Origin: Acanthopleura granulata
Lineage: Eukaryota > Mollusca > Polyplacophora > Chitonida > Chitonidae
DNA length: 64,000 nt
Assembly: GCA_016165875.1 (NCBI GenBank)
Contig: JABBOT010000002.1
Span: forward strand, 32,043,642-32,107,641
Direction: 5' to 3'
The position numbers and the translations under genes were made by a program. Below the pieces are notes generated by a model. It was not told where the DNA came from and ran no database searches. It saw nothing but the letters and a program-made list of their open reading frames with translations. Every line of letters begins with the position of its first letter. Position 1 is the first letter of the stretch. This document shows positions 21,913 through 33,351 of this stretch, in pieces.

Positions 21913-24327
21913 TTATCTTACCTCGGAACCCTCCTCTGCGGGGCAGACTAACCTTGCGAGCTGGCTGAGATACTCCACTCTTGATATGGCAAGGTAGGCA
22001 TGGTTTGACCACTCGAGGTAATCGTCGAAGATCCAGACTTTTGGGGACGTCTTTGAGAGTGGGACCTTGGTTCGAGTGAACTGTGAGGGCATAACCAAGG
22101 TGCCAGTGATCGGTCCGAATAGCCGCCTCTGATGTCTCTATGCTGACATCAACGATGTCGTTGAGTACCAGCTCTTCCCTGCGGTCCGTGCCCGGGACGA
22201 GGACTTGTATGGTTTGCTTCCGGCTGTCGTTTGGACGTTACAGCTGGGGTTCCGGTGTGTTGGGGAAGTGGACCTTGTGGCGCTGGAATAGTAGCTCCTG
22301 TGCTCGGTCACGGACTTTCTGTCTCGAGGTCAAGATGAGGCCGCCTGGCTTCCAGCCTTCAGCGAATTTAGCCCATCCAAAGGAGCTGGGGAGCACTTTT
22401 CTCATCTCCTGACCCTGAACTTTATCCGACTGGAGCTGAATGTCCTTTTTGAGGGCTTTCAGGGCTGGATCTTTTGCCCTATGATCTTTTTCGACCAACT
22501 TGTAGTAGTCAGCCTTCTGACACAGCCAGTTGTGTGGCATCTCGCCAGCAATAGGTGGTGGTTGACCCTGATCACGACAGCTGATGATTTGAACACCCCT
22601 GTGTTCGAGTCAATCAAGGAAGGTCTGCAGAATGGGCCTGGGCACAGTGCACATCACGTCCCAGATGATCACGCGGGAGTGTACGTCTGGCCCATCCTTT
22701 CTCGGGTTCATTCCGTCTGACCAACAGAAGAAACTGTGATAGGTCTGGGCCTTGACCCCCCTGGCCCGCATATCTTTGGCCAGACGATGGGTCGGGGTGA
22801 AGACGAGGGAGTCTTTACCGCGGAAGACCATGATAGCTCTCGTCGTTTTGCCTGATCTGCCGCAACCGTTCAGGTAGCTCAATTGGTGGCGGGTTAGCGG
22901 ATCGTCTTGATGTGGTGCAGTGTTTAGGGAGAGGTTCTTTTCTTGCTTCTTGTATCCGGGCTTGGGGAGGTAGGCTGCATGCTTTTTGGGCATATACAGA
23001 AGCTCATCCTTGTTGTGCCACTGGGCTGGGGCAACTTCATTGCAGCTGCAGGCATATGCCTCAACTCCTTTGAGCTTGCAGAGTGCGGTTTTTTTCATGT
23101 AGATGGCATCGGTTGCCACTCGGACAGCTTCCTCGGGCTCGAACCTCGAAAGCATATAGATTAGGTTGATGAGAGCATAGGCCAACATGGAGGCCTTGAG
23201 GTGGGCGTACTGGGGTTGTGAGCCGTCACAGTCAGTGAGGATATGGCCCAGTGGGCATCTCATTGGTGCCCCAACCAGGGCGCCACTTTGGCGGGTGTCT
23301 CTGACCAGGTAGTCTAGTTCACCCTGGTCTGTCACCAGTCGTTGTGTCAGTCTTTTTCTGTCAGCCTTGCTGCCCTGCGTGAATTTGCCAATGATGCTAC
23401 ACCCCTGATTACAGTCTTCAGGGAGCCACACCTTGGTCTGTTTCTTAGAGGTGATGATTGCTTCATGTGCCCTAAGGGACTTCAGGAGGCCGGACTCTTT
23501 CAAGAAGGCAAGAAGCTGTGACTACATCTCTCATGTCATAGTCCATCGTGTTCCAGAGCCTGCCGTGGCCATGCTCGACGCAGGCCTCCTGGATGTCGTC
23601 GAGCAAACTGGTTGCGGTAGGCTTCCAGTCATTCTTTTCTTTGGCCATGATGCTGGCGGCGTGACTCTCTGCGAACGCCCTTTCGGTAAGTTCTGGATCA
23701 CCCAGTTTGGTGCCTCTCATGGGCTCCCTGTGTCCTGTAGGTGTGGCTGTCCTGTAGCACGAACTGGTCGATAGCGAGTTGCCTGTCTTGGCCACCCAGC
23801 AGCCAGACAGCTCATGGCTCACCCTGGGTGGCTTTCCTGATGGCCTGCCAGATGTCGCCCTCATAAATGTGGGCCTTTCTGCTTTCAGGGAAGTGAAGGC
23901 CTTTGGACCAGGCATGGCTGTTGTGGTAAATGAGCTCTATTGGTTTCCACCTACTGACCTGCTATTTGCCGCTGTTGTACATGTCCTCACCGGCAATGTC
24001 TCACAGGATGATTGTCCTTATAAGGACTTTCTCCAGTTTAGCAACATCATCGACCGTAGCGCCCGATTCATGCACTCTCTCCTCCCACTCTTGGATTTTC
24101 TGGCGACTTGCGGGAGTGAGGCCCTGACCCCTTAAGGTGCCCTCGAAGTGCTCCACAACTCTCTGGGCCAAACAGTTGAGATCGCCATCCCTCAGGGGAG
24201 CGAGGTTGGAAGGGTCTGGGTCTCTGACGGGGTAGAACCATACACGACCATGGTGACAGGGTATAGTTAGTATGCTCCCCCCGTGCTGCTTATATGTCAG
24301 AAATATGAATTCCAAAGATGATATCAT
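21913..24327 (-). pseudogene. family B DNA polymerase fused to SF1 (Pif1/RecD-like) helicase, multiply broken
   Basis: Read from 24327 down, an N-terminal region (WFYPVRDPDPSNLAPLRDGD; KIQEWEERVHES; GDIWQAIRKATQGEP) leads to a palm-like part with GAPMRCPLGHILTDCDG, MLAYALINLIYMLSRFEPEE and AVRVATDAIY, the last in the position of the polymerase catalytic TD motif. With no boundary follow helicase motifs: I at 22.85 kb (LNGCGRSGKTTRA), Ia (LVFTPTHRLAKDMRARG), II (VIIWDVMC), III (CRDQGQPPPIAG), V (LGYALTVHSNQG) and VI (AYLAISRVEYL). Polymerase and helicase share one frame from 23503 to 22238 apart from a TGA at 22610-22612; other stops or shifts lie at 22238-22240, near 22100 and several times above 23504. 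Motif II lacks the usual DE pair, motif III the usual GD, and the first palm acidic motif was not found. The 3' end is ISRV...CPAEEGSEV and stop at 21913. Confidence 0.65.
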
Positions 24328-25189
24328 GCCGATGACTAGCTATTCTTTAAGTTCGTTGATGTTTTCATTAAATGTTCCATATTTTCTCTGCTCCAGGCAA
24401 AGCGGTGCATCATAGGTATGCGGATGCTCACCAACATGCCTCAAGAAATCAAGGAATGTACAGTTGTTGTTTTGCATCGTGCAACACAACATTTAAATGC
24501 AGTACACTTTTGAAAATTTTTTTTAAAGCACAATGTAACAATATATACAGGGGTAACTAATTATAAATAAATAAATACTAAACTTGGACACTAATCCTTT
24601 AAGATTTATGCTAAAGGCAGATATATTGAGGGGGGGGGGGTCTGGAATGTAGGCATGTTTTTAACATGGAGATAAAATGTCGCTATGGTTTTAACGACCC
24701 ATTCCCTTTTCCCAGGAATAAAGGCAAACTTATGATCATGTACATGTATAATGAACAGAAACGGATGACAAAACAAAATCAAGTTGGGTTCAAATGTTAA
24801 AACGACACCAGAGGCTACCGGTTAATAAATTTATTTACAGTCGCAACAAAGAAATTATACCCTTCACATCATTTTGTTCATAGACCATCTTAAAAATACT
24901 ATTAATGCTATATATAATTGAGACAGTGTGTATCAAAGATAAACACAGGCTGGACTACACAACATTGTGTGTTTACGGATTTAACATGTACGTGTACTTA
25001 ACTAATTTGAGATTCTCAGTAAAAAGTCTGAAAAGAGAAAAAGAAATACTTTTGATGTTGCACTATCCTACAGTTTTCTCATACATATGCAAATGTCTTG
25101 ATTATAACACACAAGGGTCACATTGAGGGTTAAACAAAAATACATCTCTGAAGATAACAGCCTGTGTTAGCAGAAAATAAACAAAATAC
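24328..25189 (-). other. FADD intron, 5' part
   Basis: Host-like AT-rich intronic sequence between the viral block and the FADD exon 1 donor, with a poly-G run near 24630. No gene recognised. Confidence 0.6.
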
Positions 25190-25574
25190 CTGGGCATTCG
25201 GGCTGATTTCTGGCGAAATGAACATCTCCATAGTCATTGACATTGGCATGAGAAGATGATGTCACATTTGGCCTCCTCCCGAAATCACCATTAGCTGCTA
25301 CTAATGATTTGTAATCCTGCAGAATAGACAGAAGATCTCGTCTGCCCTCTGTGCCATAACGTAACAACTGCTCCAAAAATAGTGTGTTATTCACACCGAG
25401 CTTATCTCGCTGTTCCAAAGCATCCCAGAGGTCAATGGGATCTTCAATATTTTCTAAACGTCCTCGAGGAATCACGTCACGGCACAAGTATTTCATCGAC
25501 TGAAGATCTCGCTCAGACAGCTGCTGGCCAAGAGTATTTAGCATGATCCGAAACTCAGGCACTTGCATGTCCAT
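25190..25574 (-). CDS. FADD: FADD exon 1: death effector domain
   Basis: Encodes the N-terminal death effector domain, which recruits caspase-8-type procaspases to death-receptor complexes in the cytoplasm. The ATG at 25572-25574 (MDMQVPEFRIMLNTLGQQLS) is followed by DLQSMKYLCRDVIPRGRLEN, DPIDLWDALEQRDKLG and LLRYGTEGRRDLLSILQDY, the six-helix DED pattern with the (E/D)L..(L/M)K.LC start and the RxDLL/RRDLL end. A linker (SSSHANVNDYGD) leads to the splice donor at plus 25188-25189 (minus gcccag|gtatttt). Exon length is 385 bases, leaving one base of a codon, which matches exon 2 (phase 1). The spliced protein is 215 residues, close to the roughly 208 of human FADD. A ggtgcag just before the ATG could be the acceptor of a 5' UTR intron. 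Confidence 0.93.
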
Positions 25575-26104
25575 GCTGCACCAAGGCTGTCACACTTTTG
25601 TTATATCTAGGAATACAAAAAAAGAAAACGACACCTGTATCACGCGGAAAATCACAAGACATAAAGAATTGGGCACAGCTCAATGATGCCAACACAGAGA
25701 TAAAAGTTACACAACACTTGGTTTATCTTTTACCTCAGTATTATAAGCCTGTGGAATGGGTCTCAAAAGTACAAGGACATGGGTTCTGAGAACTCACTAT
25801 TGAATGTATATACAGCTAGGCTTATACATCTCAGTATTAAATGTTGCTGTTGCTGGTGGGTTGATATAAAAATAAAGACCAAGTCATCAGGAAATGTAAC
25901 ACTTTTCTCTTTAAATAGTCTTGGATTTATTTTCCTGGAGTTTTACATCACTTTCTCTGCCACCAAATTTATGATGATTTTTGACAGGAATGCCAGAAGT
26001 CACCTATGGTGACATGACAAGTCATCCAGCCAAAGTATTTTGCCATCTGGCTGTGGTTTCATGAAACACATTTACCTAAATAAACCCTTTAACCACCCTG
26101 GTAA

Positions 26105-26338
26105 CATACTAACATAATGACCCAAATACCTCCCACCAACGCAGTCTCTCTAAGTTCAAGTCTAATTCATGGTGGTTTCCTCTCCATTCATACTTGGGTA
26201 GATCTGCCAGCAACCTGCAGATGGTTGTGGGTTTTCCCCGAGGCCATGCCCGCTTTCCTCCCACCATAATGCTGGTCACTGTCGCATAAGTGAAATATTC
26301 TTCAGTATGCCGTAAAACAGCAATCAAATAAATAAATA
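26105..26338 (+). mobile_element. tRNA-derived SINE, mostly complete
   Basis: Lacks the A-box end but keeps the B-box-like taagttcaagtc at about 26151, body gatctgccagcaacctgcag, tail block gtgaaatattcttcagtatg and aaataaataaa tail. Plus orientation, about 0.5 kb upstream of FADD exon 1. Confidence 0.85.
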
Positions 26339-27147
26339 AAGAATAAAAAAATTAGATACCTGAGGTGCACATAGTTAAGGGTTACTTAACATTACACTAT
26401 TAAAAGGCATGCCTCATGAAACTGGAACCAGGCCAACAACAACGAGCCCTACTTGCTTATTCTGAGTCAAACAAGCAAGGGGTAACCTGATTTTTGATTT
26501 CAAACATGCTGGCCAAAATCGACACAGGATTGAGCAGAATTCCACATCTCTGATTTTCAATACTTATGACCAAGTTCCATCCATTAGCTAACCCTTACTG
26601 TAATTCTTCAACCTTTTCCCATGTCTGTCAGGTGTTTAATTCAAGTATATTCTGAAAGCATTAATTATTCTGTGTTGACTGATAATACTACATGTATACT
26701 TTATGCGAAGCCCTGAAACTGGCTACTCCAAAAAATGTGGCTTTGTGACAAATATCAAATTAAAAATGTGCATTCATGTAAACTGCACTGAAAGCTGCTC
26801 TTTCATATGCAAAATGGTTGAGGAATTAGGATACATGCACTCAGGAAATAACAGTGAAACAGTATAAATTCATGGTAAGAGTGGTAGGTAAATTGGAGTT
26901 TGGACACATGCATATGCTCTTAATCCCACCCTTCAGGACAACAAAAGTTCTGAATCTATGTATTAAAAGTAGACTCAATGCTCACTACAGACCTTTTTTG
27001 ACACAGCCTACCTGTACAACACCTGCATGTACGTACTGCAAAACTGCGCATATAGTGGCCGTATGTGAGGTTCAGTGATGTTAAGGAGTGTTAGACCTAC
27101 CACTTTTTCTCTCATGCTGAGAAAACATACACTCTTTTGCATAAGTA

Positions 27148-27276
27148 TAATTTATTTACTTATTTGTTTATTAATTAGATTGCTGTTTTCATCCATACTC
27201 AAGAATATTTAGCTTATGCAACCAGCATTAGGGTGGGACGAAACCGGACTGAGCCCAGGGGAAAGCTGTGCACAAG
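27148..27276 (-). mobile_element. tRNA-derived SINE, 5'-truncated
   Basis: The plus strand shows a degenerate atttacttatttg tail, then actcaagaatatttagctta and gtgggacgaaaccggactga; it ends after about 120 bases in unrelated sequence. The tRNA-like head is missing. Confidence 0.7.
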
Positions 27277-27487
27277 CATGTACAATAAATCATTTACAGC
27301 ATTTACAAACATTTTATTCGGTCAAATTCATTTGTTCAAAGACAATTATGAAAATATGCTGGCATACAAAAACACCAATGTGAATCCGGATTGCATATGT
27401 ATGGACATATTCCATGAATGAACACTGTAAGACAGGAAATGTTACTTGTTATACTACAAGGAAACTTACAGGGGAGAGGAGGGCAGT

Positions 27488-27521
27488 GGGTGTGGGAGTG
27501 GGAGTGGGAGTGGGGCCGGGG
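27488..27521 (+). other. potential G-quadruplex motif
   Basis: Six G-runs of three or four (gggtgtgggagtgggagtgg continuing as gagtggggccgggg) with two- or three-base loops, in the divergent space between two genes. A role in promoter activity is only a possibility. Confidence 0.5.
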
Positions 27522-28699
27522 TCATCCTAGCAGTACCTGGAAAAGAATAATAGTACAGTAGGTCTCACTCCGTGTGATACTTCCTCATAACTATAGGTGT
27601 GGAACTAACATGTATAGCATGGAAGCAGACGGTCCTGTGTTAGCTGGATTTGAACATGTGGGCTGGCTTATTGGTCGACACTGTCGTGACTGACTCGACA
27701 GGTGGAACTGTGAGATACTTTCACAAAACACACACCTACATGTACGCCATTAATGTAATTTTACTACAATCTGCTTCTGAGACAACGCCCAACCTAGCTC
27801 TGTACCACTACCCACCTTGCATTTCCACCTCTAGTAACACTATACAAACTTGACATAAGGAGTAAATGGCAGCGAATAAGGTCCTTCCACGCACTGAACA
27901 CAGTTTCACTTTCTATATAACTTCGTAAGCTCCATGCCCATACGCCTCCTGTCCACAACGTCTACAGAAGCAGGTAACTTACCTGGACACAAAGTAACAA
28001 CAGACAATCCTCAACAACACTATTGCGACTATACACACCGGGCAGATGTAAATTTAGAGTTCATTGCGTAAAGTAATCTCACTCTCAAACAATCAGTCTG
28101 CAGACTTTACAAGAAAATGTTTCACAGTATCCTATTGGAACGTGATGCGTTACGTACGTCAAGGGGATTCCCCCAAAACATTCCGGGTTGGCAACCAGTA
28201 TAAAAATAAAAGCGACCTTGATTTTAGTTTGGTAGGCGTTGGTCTTGGTTTGGTTATAGTCTTAAACGAAGTAAAGAGTAAGATGAGAGCACTTACTTAT
28301 CATCGCTTCAGTTGAAAGTTTGTTTACAAAACAGACTTCCTGCGCAGTCGACAACTCTTGGATTGTATTAAAAACTCTAACTGAGAATTGATAGGTAGAT
28401 AATATGCGTTGAACGGTCTTTTGTGTTCATAAAACAATCTGCATAGGATAAAATAAATATATTTTTAAATGATAAATTGAACAAACTCGAACCCATGATA
28501 AAGTCCTAAATACACAAAATTCGGTACCCGTAAGTAACCTAATTTCAGCATTTGATAATCAGTACTGAATGTCGCAAAGGAAGAAGGCCCGGTTTCTGGC
28601 ATATGGAAGTGAACTGTCAATTTGTCACTGTCTTTCCCCTTTACTTGGGAAGGGTGCAGTATCGGAAGTGTTTCGTTGTAACAGATAAATGCTTGACTT

Positions 28700-28946
28700 T
28701 TCAGTCCGCACACTCTGGTGGAAATGAAGTATTTTTAACCGGAAAGTGCTAAGTACCATGCAGTTGACGTAGCATTAGTGCAGTTTAAGTCAGATTTAGG
28801 TCAGCTGACATGTTAGCTGAGAAATGAAAATTTGGGCAGAGTCACAACCCTAGCTTCACAGCGAGGGGTCCGTCCAAGGAACTGGTTGGTCTTGTCCAGA
28901 TAGGGTCTAGAGTGAGGCTAAATTCATCATCCAGACAGTGTGTATG
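28700..28946 (+). other. possible 5' UTR exon of the PPxY membrane-protein gene
   Basis: Sequence ending in a consensus donor (tgtatg|gtaagt) at 28946/28947, upstream of a coding exon that itself starts at an acceptor. The left edge is unknown. This is inferred from the splice signal and position alone. Confidence 0.3.
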
Positions 28947-30824
28947 GTAAGTTTGTGTAGGGAATTGTCTCAAAATTATAATAAAACGACGAATTGATAA
29001 AGACACCCCAAACAAGGGACAAAGAACTTTGTATGTTAATTTTATTATGGATTATCTAGGTAGGGTATTTATTTATATGTCGTAAGACCATCAAAGCTCC
29101 CCACAAGATATGCCAAAGCTCTGCACTCCCTTGTGAGAATGCTGTCCTAGGTAGAGCATTAGTACTTCAAGAAAGTCTACTGACGAGGATGCTTAATACA
29201 TACACTCAGCTCTTGTATGGTAAGGAAGATGGGTAGAACCATGAGGGTAAAACTGAGGAGAGAAAGAATACACTCGATCATGATTAGTTTGCATTTGTTC
29301 TTTTATTCATGGTTTTCTTAGGGAAGAAAATAGGAATTACAACAGCATGTCAATATCTATCATAAATGATCTACTTAGTGCACACAGGGATTGACCTCAT
29401 TATGTATGATATTTGTTGTATCCTTGAAAGGCACTGTACTTATGAATATTTCACATATTCAACGACTGTTTACAGGGTCTTGTTGAGTTTGTGAAAAGGA
29501 CTCTTCTAAAATATGAAATGGGCCAAAATTTAAAAAAAAAAAAAAACAAAAGTGTTTTTATTATTTCTGAGAGAATCTGACAGCTGTTGCTTTTACTTGT
29601 ACATATGCAGCTATTTTGATCCGTTTTGCCTTGCTGTGCTCGATGAGAATTTTAATAAAAATCAAATAAGGACCCTAGAAAATTTCCTGGATCCAACAAT
29701 GGTTTAATTTATTGATGGGGATAATTGGGCACTGCCGAGAGGATACCAGTACTCCCCAAAACCTGGTAGACTAATGTAAAAACCAAAAACAAGGAAGGCA
29801 ATCAGATCTGATTTTGGACACACATGTCTTGCTGGCCAAGACCTTTGTATTATTATAATTATTTTTTTTCCAGAAATATTTAAATATATGAATAAATGTA
29901 TTTCGATATTCATGTGGTGGTCATTGTGTCTTAAAACTGTCCAATGCAGAGGGGGCATTGAAGATTACTCGATTGTGATAGTTTTGGGACATGCTGATGT
30001 ACATTCAAGTAGACCATTTTTTAGAGGCCAATGTTACAAGCCTTTTCCTGACTGATGTCACTAAGTACTTGAGGAAGTAAATGTAATCATGGAGTATTTA
30101 TCTCCTGACCAGTTTCTCTACTGGTAGCGTTTACAGATTAATTCTGCAATTAAAAAGTTAAATTATATTTACGTATAATTTGTGTTTGTCGAAACAATCA
30201 AAACGTTCTGCTCCAACTTTCACATGGGGTTTACAGGGTCACAAGAATAAGTGTGACCACAACCATGTAGACAGGCTTGGTATAAAAAGTGATTAACCTA
30301 GAGCTCTTCCATCTGTGACTGACGAACACAATAGGTGCATATATTTTGAACCAAACTTTTTGCTTGATGAAAGCGTGTTTTGTATGACAAATGACTCTGA
30401 CAGCATTGCTAGCCATGCTGTAATAAAAAAATTGTTTATGTGGATATTATATAAGAAGTACATTTATTTTATTTTTGAAATTGAACTGATTTTTGTTCAT
30501 TTTAACTGGTATCTAAAGCATCTGTTCACTATTTACGCAGATTTTGTAGATTACCATTGTCATGTGGAAAGGCAGTTTTTGCCTGGTTGTGACCTGTTTT
30601 TCCCACTGTATCACTGAAATGCTGCCAATGTGAAGTTAAACCCTTATTATTCTGTTGTTGCTCAAAGCTGTCTAACCGTCAAGTTTTGTAAATTTATCTC
30701 CGTTTTGTTGTAAAGAGAGCAATATATTTCTTTACTCTTTCAAATACCTCTAATTTGTCCTCTGTAGGTACCAAACTGCCGTTTGGAAATGTACCAGCCT
30801 TAATTCCTGTACAGACGGCTGGTA

Positions 30825-33351
30825 ATGACCAATATGGCGCCTCCTGCACGACGACACAGGCGGTCTCGGATGGCCATGATTGCCGACTCAGGGTGTCTTG
30901 GCTGTTGCAGTGTCTTCTGTATTTTCATTGGAGTCCTGTTGCTCTGCCCAGGAATCTTTATAACATTGCAAGCCTATAGGGTCATAGACTTTGTCTATCT
31001 TCCTGAGTAAGTTAAGATAGTGGGCATTTGTGTTTAGTTTAAGCAGTATCAGAAAGCTTCTGATTACTCTACATTTGGGCAGGACAGACAGTTGGGTAAA
31101 TGTTGGGCTTTTTACAGCTGAAATCATTAAATGGTATAATGCTAAAGCGATGGCGAAAGGAGGAATGTAAATATTCTAGTTCAGATGAGAGAAGAATTTG
31201 TGCGTTGATACTGTTATGTTCACTTCACAAATGGTTGAGTAACATGCGGGTGCTATGTTTCAGATTCTTCCGTATTATAGGCCCTGTGGCTTGCACTGTT
31301 GGGGTGCTCTTCATTTTGACTGGTATTACTTTGTGCTCACACATTGGAGAGAAAATAAAACGAAGAGATTCCCAGAGAGAATCACAGGTACAGTGAGGAG
31401 GGCTTGGAAATAAGAGCTCTTACAGTTGTAATTAAATTTACATGTATCTGATAATGTTTAATGTTGTATTCAAGAATTTTTCACTTATACATGAGTGGAA
31501 GTCAGGTTTATGAATATGGGAAATGGTACAGTGTGAAAAACACCTGTGTGTTGTGCCAGGTATCTCTCCAAAGGCCTGGCAGTAAACACCTGTGACTGGT
31601 GCCAGGTATGTCTCCAAATGCCTGACTAAACATATGTGCTTTGTGCCAGATTTCCCTCAGACTACCTCACTGTAAACACCTATACCTTGTGCCAGGTATC
31701 TGTCCAACTGCCTGACTGTGCCAGGTATCTGTCCAGTTGCCTGGCTGTAAACACTTGTGCCTTGTGCCAGGTATCTGTCCAGTTGAATGACTGTAAACAC
31801 ATGTGCCTTGTGCCAGATATCTGTCCAACTGCCTGACTGTAAACACCTGTGCCTTGTGCCAGGTATCAGTCAAGTTGCCCGACTGTGAAGATGTAAACAC
31901 GTGTGCTTTGTGCCAGGTATTTTTCAAACTACCTTGCTTTAAACACCTGTGACTAGTTCCAGGTATCTGACCAACTGCCTGCCTAAGTTTTGAATTCACT
32001 GCCGAACTAATGGATTCACCCTGCGATATGATTGGCTTTCTCAGCCGAGAAGAGCCCTCCAGTGGAGGGGCTTGTTCACTTAACACTTCATACCCACACA
32101 ACTCAGTTCCAAAAACACATCATTCTCTGCTGTTACTCTGCATGGATGCCTTACAAGGCAAAGAGACACATCCATTGTACTGAAACAATGATAGATAAGA
32201 GTGTTCTGGTTGGACGCACTTGTTTCAGACAAGCAGTTTTTCCCTATTATATAGTGATAGCTGGTATTAATGAAATTGTAAATCACAGACATTGTATCAA
32301 TAAATGTTTAAAATATTTACTTGTCCCTCACTGCTCATAGTGATTTGATTCATGTCTCACAAAATTTCTGAATTTCTGAATTTTGTTTCTGAACACAGTT
32401 TACATGGTTTAGAAAATCACTAGTGGGTAATATAAATATGTGAATTTGCACAGGTGTAAACACTGAGAAGGGCACACTGATTGTTATTATTCTGTTTGTA
32501 GAGGCAGGAAGTGACTTACTCTCCGGGGTCCTCCACACGGTATGGCACCAACACACAGATGGCCACATTCCCGTCAGCGCCTTACGGCAACCCTGAGCTA
32601 TACTCAGGCTGGGGCGCCCAGTACACACATCAACATATACCCCCACCTCCTCCTCCTAACATCGTGTACCCACCCAACCCACCAACACCATTCCAACCTT
32701 TTATGTACCCCCAGTCTTCAGATGCAGGGTAAGTACTTACTTCAGCAGAAAAAACATCAGAAACCTATTATCATGATGTTCAGTTGTCAGATGTAACTTG
32801 TTAGTTTTCATGACAGATGATTTATTGTTTTGGATTTCTAAAAACAGGTAACACCTTAAGTCCTGTTAAATGTAAAGAGAAACATGATGCCATGCAGGAG
32901 CCCACTTCATCACTCTGTTCTGTTGTGAAATAGTGTAAGACTAGTGAGTTAGTGTTCATGATAGACTGGTCTTGGATTTCTAAACAGGTGCAATACTTTT
33001 TCAGTTAAAGGTGAACTGTCTTGGTTCTATTTTTCACTTTGCTTGAACTGAATGATATACCTGTGATACAAAAAAAAAATGACGTAAACAAAAATGCATC
33101 TGGTGAGTATTTTTACTTGAAGAAAATAAAATATGTTTAACATGAACAAAAAAAAGAAGGAAGAAAAGCACACATTGTTTGTCTACTGTTGAATGGCACT
33201 GGTGAAAACATGCATTGCCATATGTGTGAGTTTTACACAATGCTGTTGTGTTTTCCTCCACAGTTCACCAGTAACTCCTTCAGCTCCACCTCTCCCAACA
33301 GACGACGAAAGACCACCCAGTTACGACACCGTAATGCGAGAGAAACACTGA
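30825..33351 (+). CDS. two-pass membrane protein with Pro-rich PPxY tail, 4 exons
   Basis: Coding exons are 30825-31006, 31264-31387, 32502-32728 and 33264-33351; all junctions are GT-AG with matching phases (2, 0, 2), giving 206 residues. The first exon begins at acceptor ctctgtag (30765-30767). An upstream ATG at 30789 stops after four codons, and the ATG at 30825 follows an in-frame TAA. The protein has a basic N-terminus (PPARRHRRSR), a Cys-rich first membrane helix (about residues 25-48, VFCIFIGVLLLCPGIFITLQ), a second helix (about 64-85, IIGPVACTVGVLFILTGITL), a charged stop-transfer (EKIKRR) and a long Pro/Tyr-rich cytoplasmic tail (HIPPPPPPNIVYPPNPPTP) ending DERPPSYDTVMREKH. PPSY is a WW-domain ligand of the type bound by NEDD4-family ubiquitin ligases. 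The layout resembles TMEM174/TMEM171-type proteins, but I would not assign orthology. Confidence 0.82.
31446..31492 (-). repeat. possible SINE tail fragment in intron 2
   Basis: Plus-strand tgttgtattcaagaattttt followed by cacttatac resembles the tail block of the main SINE, but only about 40 bases match. Confidence 0.35.
31540..31985. repeat. 46-bp minisatellite in an intron
   Basis: About nine copies of a unit built from gtgccaggtatctgtccaac and tgcctgactgtaaacacctg. The string tgtaaacac occurs at 31746, 31792 and 31838 (period 46), with one copy extended by 8 bases and one partial unit of 29. It lies wholly within the intron between coding exons 2 and 3 of the PPxY protein gene. A 144-codon minus-strand frame through it is a repeat artefact. 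Confidence 0.85.

Larger units (their letters stand above)
15414..24327. mobile_element. decayed Polinton/adintovirus-like DNA virus insertion in FADD intron
   Basis: A gene-dense, GC-richer block sits inside an otherwise AT-rich intron. From left to right it carries minor capsid-type fragments (minus, 16.1-17.3 kb), short plus- and minus-strand membrane or coiled-coil proteins (17.3-18.8 kb), a capsid-type protein, packaging ATPase and four small proteins (plus, 18.8-21.8 kb) and a polymerase-helicase (minus, 21.9-24.3 kb). The combination of protein-primed-type family B polymerase, A32/FtsK-like ATPase and jelly-roll capsid proteins is the hallmark of Polintons, adintoviruses and relatives. 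Nearly every gene is broken. I saw no integrase, protease, terminal inverted repeats or target-site duplication, so the ends are approximate; 16100 is an alternative left edge. The lineage within this virus group is unresolved. Confidence 0.72.
25575..30767. other. divergent intergenic region between FADD and the PPxY membrane-protein gene
   Basis: This region should hold the 5' UTRs and promoters of both genes. A good donor (tgtatg|gtaagtttg) at 28946-28947 could end a plus-strand 5' UTR exon that splices to the acceptor at 30765-30767. Two SINEs and a G-rich tract lie within it. A TATA-like tataaaaata occurs at about 28200. No coding sequence recognised. Confidence 0.4.

Noticed and set aside
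22140..24135. Long plus-strand frames opposite the polymerase-helicase
   Set aside because: Shadows of the minus-strand gene: the motifs are only on the minus strand and the plus frames are Leu/Cys/Trp-rich without a family.
15414..24500. Integrase, protease or terminal inverted repeats expected of a full Polinton
   Set aside because: Looked for DDE integrase-type and protease motifs in frames and for inverted matching ends by eye; none seen, so no intact Polinton is claimed.
31667..32101. 144-codon minus-strand frame
   Set aside because: Mostly the 46-bp intronic minisatellite read in rotating frames; no domain, and it is antisense within an intron.
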